Shown piece by piece: positions 1 through 7,870 of a stretch of 14,338 bases of DNA. The position numbers and the translations under genes are program-made. Positions within the stretch are counted from its first letter, which is position 1. Every line of letters starts with the position of its first letter. The DNA comes from an uncultured Actinomycetes bacterium (GTDB taxonomy: Bacteria > Actinomycetota > Actinomycetes > Nanopelagicales > Nanopelagicaceae): positions 1-14,338 of the forward strand of contig CAITKS010000026.1 of the NCBI GenBank assembly GCA_903893085.1, read 5' to 3'. The notes beneath the pieces are model-generated. The model searched no databases. It was not told the DNA's origin and saw only the letters and a list, made by a program, of their open reading frames with translations.

Positions 1-2
1 AT

Positions 3-1109
3 ATAGAACGCGCCAAGTCTGAAGATATGCACTCACAAATGCAGGATCGTTTATTGCTCAACGCATCTCGAGTCGCAGGAATTGCTAATGGTGCTCGCTT
101 AGTTGCTGATCTTCCAGATCCACTTGGACAAGTTCTTCGCCATTCGACTCTTCCAAATGGATTAGATCTAAAGCAGATCTCAGTCCCATTCGGCGTAATT
201 GGCATGGTTTATGAGGCGCGCCCAAATGTGACAGTTGATGCGGCAGTAATTTTGTTGATGTCCGGAAACGCGGCTTTGCTGCGAGGTTCTTCAACGGCTG
301 CAGCCAGTAATCAAGTGCTGGTCGATGTCATGCGAGATGCTTTGGCTACTACAAAGATTTCACCAGATGTAATTCAACTAGTGCCATCAGATGATCGCTC
401 AACTGTAAAAGCGCTACTAAATGCACGCGGCAAAGTTGATCTGGTTATTCCACGCGGCAGTGCTGCGCTGATTCGCATGGTCGTAGATGAATCAACGGTT
501 CCCACCATCGAAACCGGTGCGGGTGTTTGCCATGTTTACGTGGATGAATTTGCAGATATCGAAAAGGCTTTGCCGATTTTGATTAACTCTAAGACTCATC
601 GCCCAAGTGTCTGCAACGCAGCTGAAACTTTGCTGGTGCATCGTGCAATCGCTCCAACCTTCTTACCGATGGCTTTAAAAGCTCTTTCCGATGCTGGGGT
701 AATTCTGCATGCAGATGCAACAGCCCAGAAAGTAGCCGAAAAATTCGGAATCACATCAACAATTGCAACTGATGAAAATTGGTGCACTGAATATGGAATT
801 TTAGAGATGAATGTTGGGGTGGTTGATTCAGTCGAAGCTGCTGCAGATCACATTGCAAAGTACGGCACCAACCACACTGAAGCGATCGTGACTGAGAATA
901 AAGCCAACGCTGATCGATTTATCGCGCTCTCCGATTGCGCCGCGGTAATGGTCAATACATCAACACGTTTTACCGATGGCGAACAGATGGGCTTCGGCGC
1001 AGAAATCGGCATCTCAAATCAGAAGTTGCATGCACGCGGGCCAATGGGGTTAGAAGCGATGACCACAACCACATGGATCGTCACTGGCAATGGTCAAATT
1101 CGCAACTAA
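3..1109 (+). CDS. proA: Gamma-glutamyl phosphate reductase (glutamate-5-semialdehyde dehydrogenase), 5'-truncated by the window edge
   Basis: ProA reduces gamma-glutamyl phosphate with NADPH to glutamate-5-semialdehyde, the second step of cytosolic proline synthesis. The reading frame is open from base 3 (IERAKSED...) into the first visible Met at 27, so that Met is internal and the true start lies outside. About 368 residues are visible against a usual length near 415, so roughly 45-50 N-terminal residues are missing. Diagnostic segments are [21 protein letters not shown] (numbering from the Met at 27, about 53-73), the [11 protein letters not shown] cofactor-site segment (79-89), and [17 protein letters not shown], whose Cys196 matches the catalytic thiol of the aldehyde dehydrogenase superfamily. 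The C terminus ([31 protein letters not shown]) is typical and intact. The next gene, gatC, starts 28 bases after the stop. Identification is secure; proB would be expected upstream but cannot be seen. Confidence 0.96.
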   Translation: MERAKSEDMHSQMQDRLLLNASRVAGIANGARLVADLPDPLGQVLRHSTLPNGLDLKQISVPFGVIGMVYEARPNVTVDAAVILLMSGNAALLRGSSTAAASNQVLVDVMRDALATTKISPDVIQLVPSDDRSTVKALLNARGKVDLVIPRGSAALIRMVVDESTVPTIETGAGVCHVYVDEFADIEKALPILINSKTHRPSVCNAAETLLVHRAIAPTFLPMALKALSDAGVILHADATAQKVAEKFGITSTIATDENWCTEYGILEMNVGVVDSVEAAADHIAKYGTNHTEAIVTENKANADRFIALSDCAAVMVNTSTRFTDGEQMGFGAEIGISNQKLHARGPMGLEAMTTTTWIVTGNGQIRN

Positions 1110-1137
1110 CTGCCAATCTCATTAAACTCAACCCATT
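1099..1137 (+). promoter_or_regulatory. Possible promoter for gatCAB, leaderless type
   Basis: The short proA-gatC gap has no purine-rich ribosome binding site in front of the gatC ATG (the preceding bases are CTCAACCCATT). It does contain TAAACT at 1123-1128, matching the actinobacterial -10 pattern TANNNT, with a weak TTCGCA at 1099-1104 about 18 bases upstream. The -10 ends 9 bases before the ATG, so transcription could begin at or very near the start codon. This is a pattern match only; the alternative is simple read-through from proA. Confidence 0.25.
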
Positions 1138-1437
1138 ATGAGCAGCCTTTCCCGCGATGAAGTAGCCAAACTCGCTGCACTTGCTCGCATCGAAATGAGC
1201 GAAGAAGAACTCGTCGGATTGGCATCACAATTTGGCAGCATTCTTGATGCAGTAGCTCGGGTACAAGAACTTAATTTAGATGGTGTTAAGGCAACCTCAC
1301 ATCCGCAGCCACTTGAAAATATATTCCGTGAAGATGTTGTTCTGCCTAGCCTCACACCTGATCAAGCGCTTTCTGGTGCACCAGCACAAGAAGATCAGCG
1401 CTTCCGAGTCCCACAGATTTTGGGGGAAGCGGAATGA
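1138..1437 (+). CDS. gatC: Asp-tRNA(Asn)/Glu-tRNA(Gln) amidotransferase subunit C
   Basis: GatC is the small scaffold subunit that wraps between GatA and GatB in the heterotrimeric amidotransferase that converts misacylated Glu-tRNA(Gln) or Asp-tRNA(Asn) to the amidated form. The 99-residue length is normal. Family signatures are [18 protein letters not shown] near the N terminus (residues 8-25), then [17 protein letters not shown] in the middle, and the C-terminal RFRVPQIL, which threads onto GatA. The ATG at 1138 is the first in frame and gives the usual family N terminus. It lacks a Shine-Dalgarno sequence, which may mean leaderless translation. The stop overlaps the gatA start in the tetranucleotide ATGA (1434-1437), a translational-coupling arrangement. 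Confidence 0.96.
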   Translation: MSSLSRDEVAKLAALARIEMSEEELVGLASQFGSILDAVARVQELNLDGVKATSHPQPLENIFREDVVLPSLTPDQALSGAPAQEDQRFRVPQILGEAE

Positions 1438-2930
1438 TTAATAAAACTGCCGCCGAAATGTCTGTTGCACTTGCTAAAGGTGAAGTAACTTCGGTTGCGC
1501 TGACCAAGCAACATTTAGATCGTATTGCCGATGTTGATCAAAAAGTTAAAGCTTTCTTACATGTTGATAATGAAAATGCGCTAGCCCAGGCAGCGGCAGT
1601 AGATGCTGATCGCGCAGCGGGTAAAGAATTAAGTCCGCTAGCTGGTGTACCTCTTGCACTTAAAGATGTACTTGCCCAAGAAGGTGTGCCAACAACTGCT
1701 GGCTCAAAGATTTTGCAGGGGTGGAAACCACCTTATGACTCAACTGTTGTCGCAAAGTTAAAAGCAGCTGGCGTTGTAATTCTTGGTAAGACAAATATGG
1801 ATGAATTTGCAATGGGTTCATCAACCGAAAATTCAGGTTATGGACCAACTTATAATCCGTGGGATTTAACTCGAACACCAGGTGGCTCAAGTGGCGGATC
1901 AGCAGCAGCAGTAAGTGCATTCGAAGCACCAATTGCTATCGGTTCGGATACAGGTGGATCAATTCGCCAACCTGCAGCGCTCACCGGAATTGTTGGAGTA
2001 CGTCCAACTTATGGCGCCGTTTCACGTTATGGGCTAATCGCTTATTCATCAAGCTTGGATCAGGCAGGACCGTTTGGGCGAACTGTTTTAGATACTGCAA
2101 TGTTGCACGAAGTTATTGCTGGACATGATCCAAGGGATGCGACGAGTATCAACGCGCCTGTTCCTGCAGTAGTTGCCGCCGCAAAATCTGGAAATGTTAA
2201 AGGTTTAAAGATTGGTGTGATTAAGCAATTACAGGGCAGCGGTTACCAAGCCGGAGTCTTGGCACGTTTTAACGAGTCCCTAGAAATACTTGCATCCCTT
2301 GGCGCCGAAATTGTCGAAGTAGATTGTCCAAGTTTCGAATTCGCACTTGCTGCTTACTACTTGATTGCACCATCCGAATGTTCTTCAAACTTAGCTCGTT
2401 TTGATGCGATGCGTTACGGCCTTCGTACTGGCGATATTGATGGCGCATCTGCTGAATCAGTAATGAATTCAACTCGCGAAACCGGATTCGGTCGCGAAGT
2501 TAAACGTCGCATTATCCTGGGAACTTACGCGCTTTCATCAGGTTACTACGATGCTTATTACGGCAGTGCACAGAAAATTCGCACTTTGATTATCGATGAT
2601 TACAAGAAAGCCTTTACCCAAGCAGATGTACTTGTTTCTCCAACTTCTCCGATTACCGCCTTTAAAATCGGTGAAAAATCTGAAGATCCAATTGCTATGT
2701 ATTTAGCTGATGTGGCAACAATTCCAGTTAACTTAGCTGGTATTTGCGGAATGAGTTTGCCTGCTGGATTAGCCGATGAAGATAATCTGCCAGTAGGTTT
2801 CCAAATCATGGCCCCTGCTATGCAGGATCAGCGACTTTACCAAGTTGGTGCAGCGCTGGAAGCAGCGCTCGTTACAAAATGGGGCGGCCACTTGATTTCA
2901 AAAGCCCCTGCCTTGGGAGGTGCCAAATAA
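1434..2930 (+). CDS. gatA: Asp-tRNA(Asn)/Glu-tRNA(Gln) amidotransferase subunit A (glutamine amidase)
   Basis: GatA hydrolyses glutamine to release the ammonia used by GatB. It is a 498-residue amidase-signature protein with the complete Ser-cisSer-Lys triad visible: Lys77 in [10 protein letters not shown], Ser152 in the [11 protein letters not shown] motif, and the nucleophile Ser176 in [11 protein letters not shown]. All three sit two residues before their counterparts in the well-studied Staphylococcus GatA. The downstream substrate-site block ([25 protein letters not shown]) and the tail block ([16 protein letters not shown]...[10 protein letters not shown]) are also present. The ATG at 1434 is preceded by GGGGGA (1422-1427) at 6 bases spacing and overlaps the gatC stop by 4 bases. 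It is the middle gene of the gatCAB operon. No defects seen. Confidence 0.97.
   Translation: MINKTAAEMSVALAKGEVTSVALTKQHLDRIADVDQKVKAFLHVDNENALAQAAAVDADRAAGKELSPLAGVPLALKDVLAQEGVPTTAGSKILQGWKPPYDSTVVAKLKAAGVVILGKTNMDEFAMGSSTENSGYGPTYNPWDLTRTPGGSSGGSAAAVSAFEAPIAIGSDTGGSIRQPAALTGIVGVRPTYGAVSRYGLIAYSSSLDQAGPFGRTVLDTAMLHEVIAGHDPRDATSINAPVPAVVAAAKSGNVKGLKIGVIKQLQGSGYQAGVLARFNESLEILASLGAEIVEVDCPSFEFALAAYYLIAPSECSSNLARFDAMRYGLRTGDIDGASAESVMNSTRETGFGREVKRRIILGTYALSSGYYDAYYGSAQKIRTLIIDDYKKAFTQADVLVSPTSPITAFKIGEKSEDPIAMYLADVATIPVNLAGICGMSLPAGLADEDNLPVGFQIMAPAMQDQRLYQVGAALEAALVTKWGGHLISKAPALGGAK
2916..2920 (+). promoter_or_regulatory. Ribosome binding site fixing the gatB start
   Basis: GGAGG lies inside the end of gatA, 9 bases before the ATG at 2930. 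The gatB frame is open further upstream, from an ATG at 2879, but that would add 17 residues (MGRPLDFKS...) not seen in the GatB family. The RBS supports the start at 2930. Confidence 0.7.
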
Positions 2931-4438
2931 TGGCTCTTTCATATGAAGATGTAATTGCAAAGTACGAACCAGTTCTTGGTTTGGAAGTTCACGTTGAGTT
3001 AAATACCGAATCAAAGATGTTCTGTTCTTGCAGTACAACCTTTGGCGGAGAACCAAATACCCAAACCTGTCCAGTTTGCTTGGCGCTGCCCGGTGCGCTG
3101 CCAGTTGTAAATGCCAAGGCGATCGAATCTTCTATCTTGATTGGCCTGGCTCTTAATTGCCAGATCGCTCCGTATAGCCGATTCTCTCGCAAGAATTACT
3201 TCTATCCAGATATGCCAAAGAATTTTCAAATCTCACAATACGACGAGCCAATTTGTTTTGATGGTTTCGTTGATGTGGAAATCCAGACGGATGAAGGTCC
3301 GAAGCAGTTCCGCATCGAAATTGAACGTGTTCACATGGAAGAAGACACCGGCAAGTCTTTGCACGTTGGTGGTGCTACTGGTCGAATTCACGGCGCGGAA
3401 TATTCGCTACTTGATTACAACCGAGCTGGCATTCCACTAGTTGAAATTGTTACCAAAATCGTTCCAGGAACCGGCAAATATGCACCTGAGGTTGCTAAAG
3501 CTTACGTTGCCGAACTTCGCGATATTTTGCGCGGTCTTAAGGTTTCAGATGTGAAGATGGAACAAGGCTCTCTTCGTTGCGATGCGAACGTTTCACTGCG
3601 TCTCATCGGCTCTGATGTTTTGGGAACTCGCTCCGAGACAAAAAATGTTAACTCTCTACGCTCAGTGGAACGCGCAATCCGCGGTGAAATGATTCGCCAT
3701 GCTGAACTATTAAATGATGGCAAGAAAGTTAAACAAGAGACCCGTCACTTCCAAGAAGACACTGGTCTTACACGTTCTGGTCGTTCGAAAGAACAAGCCG
3801 AGGATTACCGATATTTCCCCGAGCCAGACTTGGTCCCTGTCGCACCTGCTGCAAGTTGGATTGAAGAATTACGCGCGCAACTACCAGAACGTCCTTCTCT
3901 TCACCGCAAACGCTTGCAAGAACAGTGGGCGGTTCCAGATAAGGAAATGGCGGCGATGATAAACGCCGATGTCTTAGATATTGTTGAAAAAACCGTCTTG
4001 CTTGGCGCCGATCCAACCAAGGCACGTACTTGGTGGCTCGGTGAAATTTCACGTCTTGCAAATGAAAAAGATATTGCAATTGCCGAACTTTCAATATCTC
4101 CTAAAGATGTTGCAGAGATTGTTAGCCTGGTTGCAGCTGGTGAACTTACAGATAAGTTAGCGCGACAAGTTGTAGAAGGCGTTATCGCCGGCGAGGGAAC
4201 GCCTGCCGAAGTAGTTGCTAAGCGTGGAATTAAAGTTGTAAACGATGATGGCGCGCTAATGGCGGCAATTGAAAAAGTCTGTGCCGAACAAGCAGAGACC
4301 GCCGATAAAGTGCGCAACGGCCATGTGCCTGCAGCTGGCGCGCTAATTGGCGCGGTCATGAAAGAGACAAAGGGCCAAGCAGATGCCGCTCGAGTTCGAG
4401 AGCTTCTACTTGGCCACTTAGGTCAAGCCGCTAATTAA
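2930..4438 (+). CDS. gatB: Asp-tRNA(Asn)/Glu-tRNA(Gln) amidotransferase subunit B (kinase/transamidase)
   Basis: GatB phosphorylates the mischarged Glu or Asp on tRNA and replaces the phosphate with ammonia delivered from GatA. From the ATG at 2930 it is 502 residues, a normal length. The N-terminal cradle domain begins with [20 protein letters not shown]. It carries the zinc-site cysteines Cys32, Cys34, Cys47 and Cys50 (CSC...CPVC), then [20 protein letters not shown] and the [17 protein letters not shown] block. The last roughly 150 residues form the helical and YqeY-like tail that contacts tRNA ([20 protein letters not shown]...[13 protein letters not shown]). The start overlaps the gatA stop by one base (TAATG). 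A full gatCAB suggests that the organism makes Gln-tRNA(Gln) and/or Asn-tRNA(Asn) indirectly; which one cannot be told here. The stop lies only 4 bases from the stop of the convergent transporter gene. Confidence 0.97.
   Translation: MALSYEDVIAKYEPVLGLEVHVELNTESKMFCSCSTTFGGEPNTQTCPVCLALPGALPVVNAKAIESSILIGLALNCQIAPYSRFSRKNYFYPDMPKNFQISQYDEPICFDGFVDVEIQTDEGPKQFRIEIERVHMEEDTGKSLHVGGATGRIHGAEYSLLDYNRAGIPLVEIVTKIVPGTGKYAPEVAKAYVAELRDILRGLKVSDVKMEQGSLRCDANVSLRLIGSDVLGTRSETKNVNSLRSVERAIRGEMIRHAELLNDGKKVKQETRHFQEDTGLTRSGRSKEQAEDYRYFPEPDLVPVAPAASWIEELRAQLPERPSLHRKRLQEQWAVPDKEMAAMINADVLDIVEKTVLLGADPTKARTWWLGEISRLANEKDIAIAELSISPKDVAEIVSLVAAGELTDKLARQVVEGVIAGEGTPAEVVAKRGIKVVNDDGALMAAIEKVCAEQAETADKVRNGHVPAAGALIGAVMKETKGQADAARVRELLLGHLGQAAN
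4409..4427. terminator. Possible weak hairpin at the gatB / MFS convergent junction
   Basis: CTTGGCC (4409-4415) and GGTCAAG (4421-4427) can pair over 7 positions, with one G-U pair on the plus-strand RNA and a 5-base loop. The hairpin lies within the last codons of gatB. An AT-rich stretch follows on the plus strand, but there is no run of T on either side, so it is at best a weak terminator and may be chance. Confidence 0.2.
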
Positions 4439-4442
4439 TTAG

Positions 4443-5915
4443 TTAGTGAACTGATACACCTTCTGTTTCAACGAGTGACTCTTTTCCAATATTGATAAAG
4501 AAGAAGAGCACAACTGCGCCTGCAAATAACAACACAGCGCTGAATTTAAATGCCACAGTAAATCCATGTGTCATAGCAAATGGCATTACTCGATCACCAA
4601 GTTGAGTATTTGCTGCGGCATATGTTGCTGTAGCCGTTGCCGCAATTGTGTTAAGTAGTGCAGTACCTAGTGATCCACCGATCTGCTGGGAAGTATTTAA
4701 CATCGCACTTGCCACACCAGTGTCATGATTTGAAACGCCATGAAGTGATGTGGAAGTCAGTGGGATAAATACCAAAGCCATACCGCTAGACATGATTAAT
4801 AGTGAAGGCAGTACGTGAGTTACATATGAAGTATCTGGAGTAATGCGAGTCATCATGAGCAGGCCGACACCAGCGAAAATCAAGCCAGGAACCATTAGCG
4901 GCCTTGGCCCAAACTTTGGCAAGAGTTGTGAGGCTATACCGGCGAAGACAATGATGCCTGCGGTAAATGGCAAGAATGCAAAACCAGATCTAAGTGGTGA
5001 ATACCCAAGGATTACTTGTAGATAAAGTCCGAGGAATAAGAACATAGAAAATAACCCCGCTCCAACAACAAGAGAACCAAGGTATGAACCGCCACGATTG
5101 CGCTCTGTTACGACGCGAAGTGGCATAAGTGGATTTGCAACCTTCTTCTCGATTACAACAAAGACAACCAGGAGAACTACAGCGGCAACAAGGAAGGAAA
5201 TTGTTGTTGAAGAAGACCAACCTTTTGTTGCTGCTTCATTAAATCCGTAGGTAAGTGAGAAAAGTCCGGCGGTTGCAGTGATAACGCCAGGGATGTCGTA
5301 AGTATTATTTCCCTGAGCCTTAGATTCATGAACAAATCTGATGGCGAGCAGGGCAGCAATAATTGCGATTGGAACGTTAACGCCCAGGCACCAGCGCCAT
5401 GAGAAGAATTCGGTAAGAGTTCCACCCAGGATTAAACCAATCGCTGCACCACCTCCAGAGATTGCACCGATTACACCAAAAGCTTTAGCGCGTTCTGCTG
5501 GAACTGTGAAAGTTACCGAGATGATTGCAAGAGCGGCTGGTGCAAGCAGTGCGCCGAATACGCCTTGTAGCGCGCGGGATGCAAATAACAGACCTTGAGT
5601 CGATGCGATTCCGCCAAGTGCGGACGCTGCGGCAAAACCAACAAGCCCAATTAGGAAAATCTTTTTACGTCCCATGTAGTCACCGATACGACCACCGAGA
5701 AGTAGCAATGACCCGAACGCCAGCGTGTATGCAGTTATAACCCACTGTTGGTTGGCATCACTAATACCCAAATCAATCTTGGCACTTGGAATTGCAATGT
5801 TCATGATTGAGCTATCGAGCACGATCATCAATTGAGAAATGGCTACAACAAATAGTGTGCGCCATCTAGTTGGATCAAGTCCGTCGGTACCTACTTGGGC
5901 GGGCTTTTTTGACAC
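4443..5915 (-). CDS. MFS multidrug-type exporter, DHA2 (EmrB/QacA) family, about 14 membrane segments
   Basis: This is a cytoplasmic-membrane, proton-driven drug or metabolite exporter of the 14-segment DHA2 branch; the substrate cannot be predicted. From the GTG at 5915 it is 490 residues. The first segment holds the family motif VLDSSIMNIAIP with Asp34. The loop between segments 2 and 3 has motif A, GGRIGDYMGRKK (74-85), then RALQG (114-118) and GVFGALLAPAALA (118-130). Long hydrophobic stretches continue to the C terminus, ending in a short polar tail. The frame is open to an ATG at 6104, which would add 63 polar residues and run 114 bases into ilvD. I reject that start because GTG 5915 is preceded by GAGGAG at 6 bases spacing. 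It is divergent from ilvD and convergent with gatB. No regulator gene is adjacent. An amino-acid export role is possible from context only. Confidence 0.9.
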   Translation of the reverse strand: MSKKPAQVGTDGLDPTRWRTLFVVAISQLMIVLDSSIMNIAIPSAKIDLGISDANQQWVITAYTLAFGSLLLLGGRIGDYMGRKKIFLIGLVGFAAASALGGIASTQGLLFASRALQGVFGALLAPAALAIISVTFTVPAERAKAFGVIGAISGGGAAIGLILGGTLTEFFSWRWCLGVNVPIAIIAALLAIRFVHESKAQGNNTYDIPGVITATAGLFSLTYGFNEAATKGWSSSTTISFLVAAVVLLVVFVVIEKKVANPLMPLRVVTERNRGGSYLGSLVVGAGLFSMFLFLGLYLQVILGYSPLRSGFAFLPFTAGIIVFAGIASQLLPKFGPRPLMVPGLIFAGVGLLMMTRITPDTSYVTHVLPSLLIMSSGMALVFIPLTSTSLHGVSNHDTGVASAMLNTSQQIGGSLGTALLNTIAATATATYAAANTQLGDRVMPFAMTHGFTVAFKFSAVLLFAGAVVLFFFINIGKESLVETEGVSVH

Positions 5916-5921
5916 AATGTT

Positions 5922-5927
5922 CTCCTC
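5922..5927 (-). promoter_or_regulatory. Ribosome binding site fixing the MFS exporter start
   Basis: Read on the minus strand, GAGGAG lies 6 bases before GTG 5915. It selects this GTG over the upstream in-frame ATG codons and gives a normal DHA2 N terminus (MSKKPAQVGTDGLDPTRWRTL). Confidence 0.75.
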
Positions 5928-5953
5928 TAAAAGGTATGGTTTTTGGTTGTTAA

Positions 5954-5990
5954 TTGGAGTGAATGAGCGCATTCTATTAGACTTCTCCAC
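5954..5990 (+). promoter_or_regulatory. Probable ilvD promoter, leaderless type
   Basis: TAGACT (5978-5983) fits the actinobacterial -10 pattern TANNNT. TTGGAG (5954-5959) lies 18 bases upstream as a partial -35. The -10 ends 7 bases before the ilvD ATG and no Shine-Dalgarno precedes that ATG (CTTCTCCAC), so transcription probably begins at or next to the A of the start codon. The only intergenic space is the 75 bases shared with the divergent exporter. Confidence 0.4.
5971..5976 (-). promoter_or_regulatory. Possible -10 element for the divergent MFS exporter
   Basis: On the minus strand these bases read TAGAAT, a good -10 match. It would give a leader of roughly 50 bases, including the exporter RBS. 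No convincing -35 is seen; that region would fall at the ilvD start codon. The element lies 2 bases from the proposed ilvD -10 on the other strand, so the two promoters would compete. Speculative. Confidence 0.2.
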
Positions 5991-7664
5991 ATGTCGCAGA
6001 TGAAGCCACGTTCGGGTTTGGTCACAGATGGTCTTGAGCGAGCACCTGCCCGCGGAATGCTTCGCGCAGTTGGAATGGGTGATGACGATTGGGTTAAACC
6101 ACAAATCGGTATTGCTTCTTCTTGGAATGAAATTACGCCATGTAATTTATCTTTAGATCGTTTAGCAAAAGCATCAAAGCAAGGCGTCATCGATGCGGGT
6201 GGCTTCCCAATGCAATTTGGCACAATTTCAGTCTCTGATGGAATCTCAATGGGACACGAAGGAATGCACTTCTCGCTTGTCTCACGTGAAGTAATTGCAG
6301 ATTCTGTCGAAACTGTGATGCAAGCAGAACGTCTTGATGGAATGGTTACTTTTGCGGGCTGCGATAAATCACTTCCGGGCATGATGATGGCGGCCGCGCG
6401 AATAGATGTGGCATCTGTATTTGTTTATGCAGGCTCAACACTTCCGGGCCAAGTCGATGGTAACGATGTCACGATCATTGATGCATTTGAAGCGGTCGGC
6501 GCATGTGCTCGTGGCTTGATTACAAAAGAGCGTGTTGATCAGATCGAACGTGCAATCTGTCCAGGCGAAGGTGCATGCGGCGGCATGTACACCGCAAACA
6601 CCATGGCAACCGTTGGTGAAGCAATCGGACTTTCACTCCCAGGTTCTGCAGCACCTCCTGCTGTCGATCGCCGTCGCGATGCTTTTGCTGTTGCATCGGG
6701 TGCAGCCGTTGTAAATATGATCAAACTTGGACTCACAACTCGCGATATTTTGACTAAGCAAGCATTTGAAAATGCCATCACCGCGGTAATGGCAGTGGGT
6801 GGCTCAACAAATGCAGTTCTTCATTTATTGGCCATTGCTCATGAAGCAGAAGTTGATTTATCACTTGATGATTTCCATCGCATTGGTTCACGAGTTCCAC
6901 TTCTCGGCGATTTAAAGCCATTTGGTCGCTATGTAATGACCGACATGGATCGCGTTGGGGGAGTCCCAGTAATTCTCAAAGCACTACTTGATGCTGGCTT
7001 ATTGCATGGTGATGTAATGACAGTTACCGGAAAAACTATGGCTGAAAACTTGGCAGGTATAAATCCACCTGATGTTGACGGCGATATTTTGCACGCAGTG
7101 TCGACACCACTTTCATCAGATGTTGGAATCACAATTCTTGGTGGCTCACTCGCAACAGAAGGCGCCGTCTGCAAGACTGCAGGAATCGGAATCAAATCTT
7201 TCGAAGGTCCGGCGCGTGTATTCGAACGTGAACAAGCGGCGATGGAAGCGTTAGAGAACGGAACGATTCAAGCTGGTGACGTAGTTGTGATTCGTTACGA
7301 AGGTCCAAAGGGCGGACCAGGTATGCGCGAAATGTTAATGATTACTGGTGCAATTAAAGGCGCTGGACTTGGCAAAACAACCTTGCTTTTAACTGATGGT
7401 CGATTCTCCGGTGGATCAACTGGTCTATGTGTCGGACACGTTGCACCTGAAGCCGTTGATGGTGGACCAATTGCATTTATTAAAGATGGCGATCTCGTTC
7501 GCATCGATATCAATGCCCGCACCTTAGATCTCTTGGTAGATCCGGCAGAACTAGAAGCCCGCAAAGTCGGGTGGAAACCCCTGCCTCATAAATTCACTCG
7601 TGGAGTCTTGGCTAAGTATTCCAAGACCGTTGGTTCAGCCTCAAAGGGCGCAGTCTGCGGGTAG
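5991..7664 (+). CDS. ilvD: Dihydroxy-acid dehydratase
   Basis: IlvD dehydrates 2,3-dihydroxyisovalerate and 2,3-dihydroxy-3-methylvalerate to the keto acids that IlvE aminates into valine and isoleucine. Its 557 residues match the shorter dehydratases that carry a [2Fe-2S] cluster rather than the roughly 615-residue [4Fe-4S] E. coli type; this cluster assignment is inference from length and class. Three cluster-ligand cysteines are visible: Cys51 (ITPCNLSL), Cys124 ([13 protein letters not shown], with Lys126 as the usual carbamylated lysine) and Cys196 ([13 protein letters not shown]). The C-terminal blocks [15 protein letters not shown] and [23 protein letters not shown] are intact. The start at 5991 gives the family N terminus ([20 protein letters not shown]). 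The gene sits upstream of the ilvB operon, separated by the attenuator, and appears to have its own promoter. Confidence 0.97.
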   Translation: MSQMKPRSGLVTDGLERAPARGMLRAVGMGDDDWVKPQIGIASSWNEITPCNLSLDRLAKASKQGVIDAGGFPMQFGTISVSDGISMGHEGMHFSLVSREVIADSVETVMQAERLDGMVTFAGCDKSLPGMMMAAARIDVASVFVYAGSTLPGQVDGNDVTIIDAFEAVGACARGLITKERVDQIERAICPGEGACGGMYTANTMATVGEAIGLSLPGSAAPPAVDRRRDAFAVASGAAVVNMIKLGLTTRDILTKQAFENAITAVMAVGGSTNAVLHLLAIAHEAEVDLSLDDFHRIGSRVPLLGDLKPFGRYVMTDMDRVGGVPVILKALLDAGLLHGDVMTVTGKTMAENLAGINPPDVDGDILHAVSTPLSSDVGITILGGSLATEGAVCKTAGIGIKSFEGPARVFEREQAAMEALENGTIQAGDVVVIRYEGPKGGPGMREMLMITGAIKGAGLGKTTLLLTDGRFSGGSTGLCVGHVAPEAVDGGPIAFIKDGDLVRIDINARTLDLLVDPAELEARKVGWKPLPHKFTRGVLAKYSKTVGSASKGAVCG

Positions 7665-7665
7665 T

Positions 7666-7696
7666 TTCACAATTTGAGACTTACATCTCATACCTT
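7666..7696 (+). promoter_or_regulatory. Candidate promoter for the ilvB leader and operon
   Basis: TTCACA (7666-7671) and TACCTT (7691-7696, TANNNT) are 19 bases apart. A start near 7703 would give a leader RNA that includes the RBS and the leader peptide. A second candidate, TTGACG (7695-7700) with GAGAAT (7719-7724) 18 bases on, would place the transcript start at the leader ATG itself. I cannot choose between them. A small inverted repeat, TGAGA-N6-TCTCA (7675-7690), lies between the first candidate's two elements. Confidence 0.3.
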
Positions 7697-7730
7697 GACG
7701 CAAGCACCTTGGGCGTTGGAGAATAAGCGC

Positions 7731-7787
7731 ATGCAAAAGAATCTCGCGCCAATCTCATCATCAGTAATTGTGGTGGTCATTCGATAG
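7731..7787 (+). CDS. ilvB operon leader peptide (attenuation peptide), 18 residues
   Basis: A short ORF in the ilvD-ilvB gap encodes MQKNLAPISSSVIVVVIR and ends at TAG 7785-7787. It has 4 Val, 3 Ile and 1 Leu in 18 residues, with six consecutive Val/Ile codons (GTA ATT GTG GTG GTC ATT, 7764-7781) near its end. Those are products of the pathway encoded downstream. GGAGA (7718-7722) lies 8 bases before the ATG as its ribosome binding site. The stop codon abuts a GC-rich hairpin, followed at once by an intrinsic terminator. This is the layout of classical ribosome-mediated attenuation, a mechanism described for ilvBNC in corynebacteria. By inference, shortage of charged Val- or Ile-tRNA stalls the ribosome here and favours read-through into ilvB. 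It is too short for most gene callers. Confidence 0.88.
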   Translation: MQKNLAPISSSVIVVVIR

Positions 7788-7811
7788 CGCGTGCCTTTTT
7801 AACGCACGCGC
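7787..7811 (+). promoter_or_regulatory. Attenuator hairpin (probable antiterminator or pause stem)
   Basis: GCGCGTGC (7787-7794) and GCACGCGC (7804-7811) are perfect reverse complements around a 9-base loop. The stem begins on the last base of the leader stop codon. A ribosome finishing the leader peptide would cover the 5' arm, while one stalled on the Val/Ile run further upstream would leave it free. That is the behaviour expected of an antiterminator. The stem shares only base 7811 with the terminator, so mutual exclusion is not proven by pairing alone. Confidence 0.65.
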
Positions 7812-7835
7812 CCTCAGATATCTGAGGGTTTTTTT
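7811..7835 (+). terminator. Intrinsic terminator of the ilvB attenuator
   Basis: CCCTCAG (7811-7817) and CTGAGGG (7822-7828) form a perfect 7-bp stem around ATAT, followed directly by seven T (7829-7835). With the loop bases included the sequence is an 18-base perfect palindrome. It is a strong rho-independent terminator, placed 49 bases before ilvB and downstream of the leader peptide. It would also end transcripts running out of ilvD. Confidence 0.9.
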
Positions 7836-7870
7836 ATTTAAGAAATAAAAGCAAGAACCGAGAGCGAAGG

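Noticed and set aside
2879..2929. A 17-residue upstream extension of GatB
   Set aside because: It lies inside gatA, is not part of the GatB family N terminus, and GGAGG at 2916-2920 is placed for ATG 2930.
3901..4359. Minus-strand open frame of 152 codons opposite gatB
   Set aside because: It is fully antisense to conserved gatB codons, has low-complexity Ser/Ala-rich composition and no recognisable domain. It is a by-product of codon bias.
5916..6104. A 63-residue N-terminal extension of the MFS exporter, starting at an ATG inside ilvD
   Set aside because: The extension is polar and unlike the family, overlaps ilvD antisense, and GTG 5915 has a well-spaced GAGGAG ribosome binding site.
5927..6382. 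Minus-strand open frame of 151 codons opposite the start of ilvD
   Set aside because: It covers conserved ilvD sequence and the divergent promoter region, and shows no domain.
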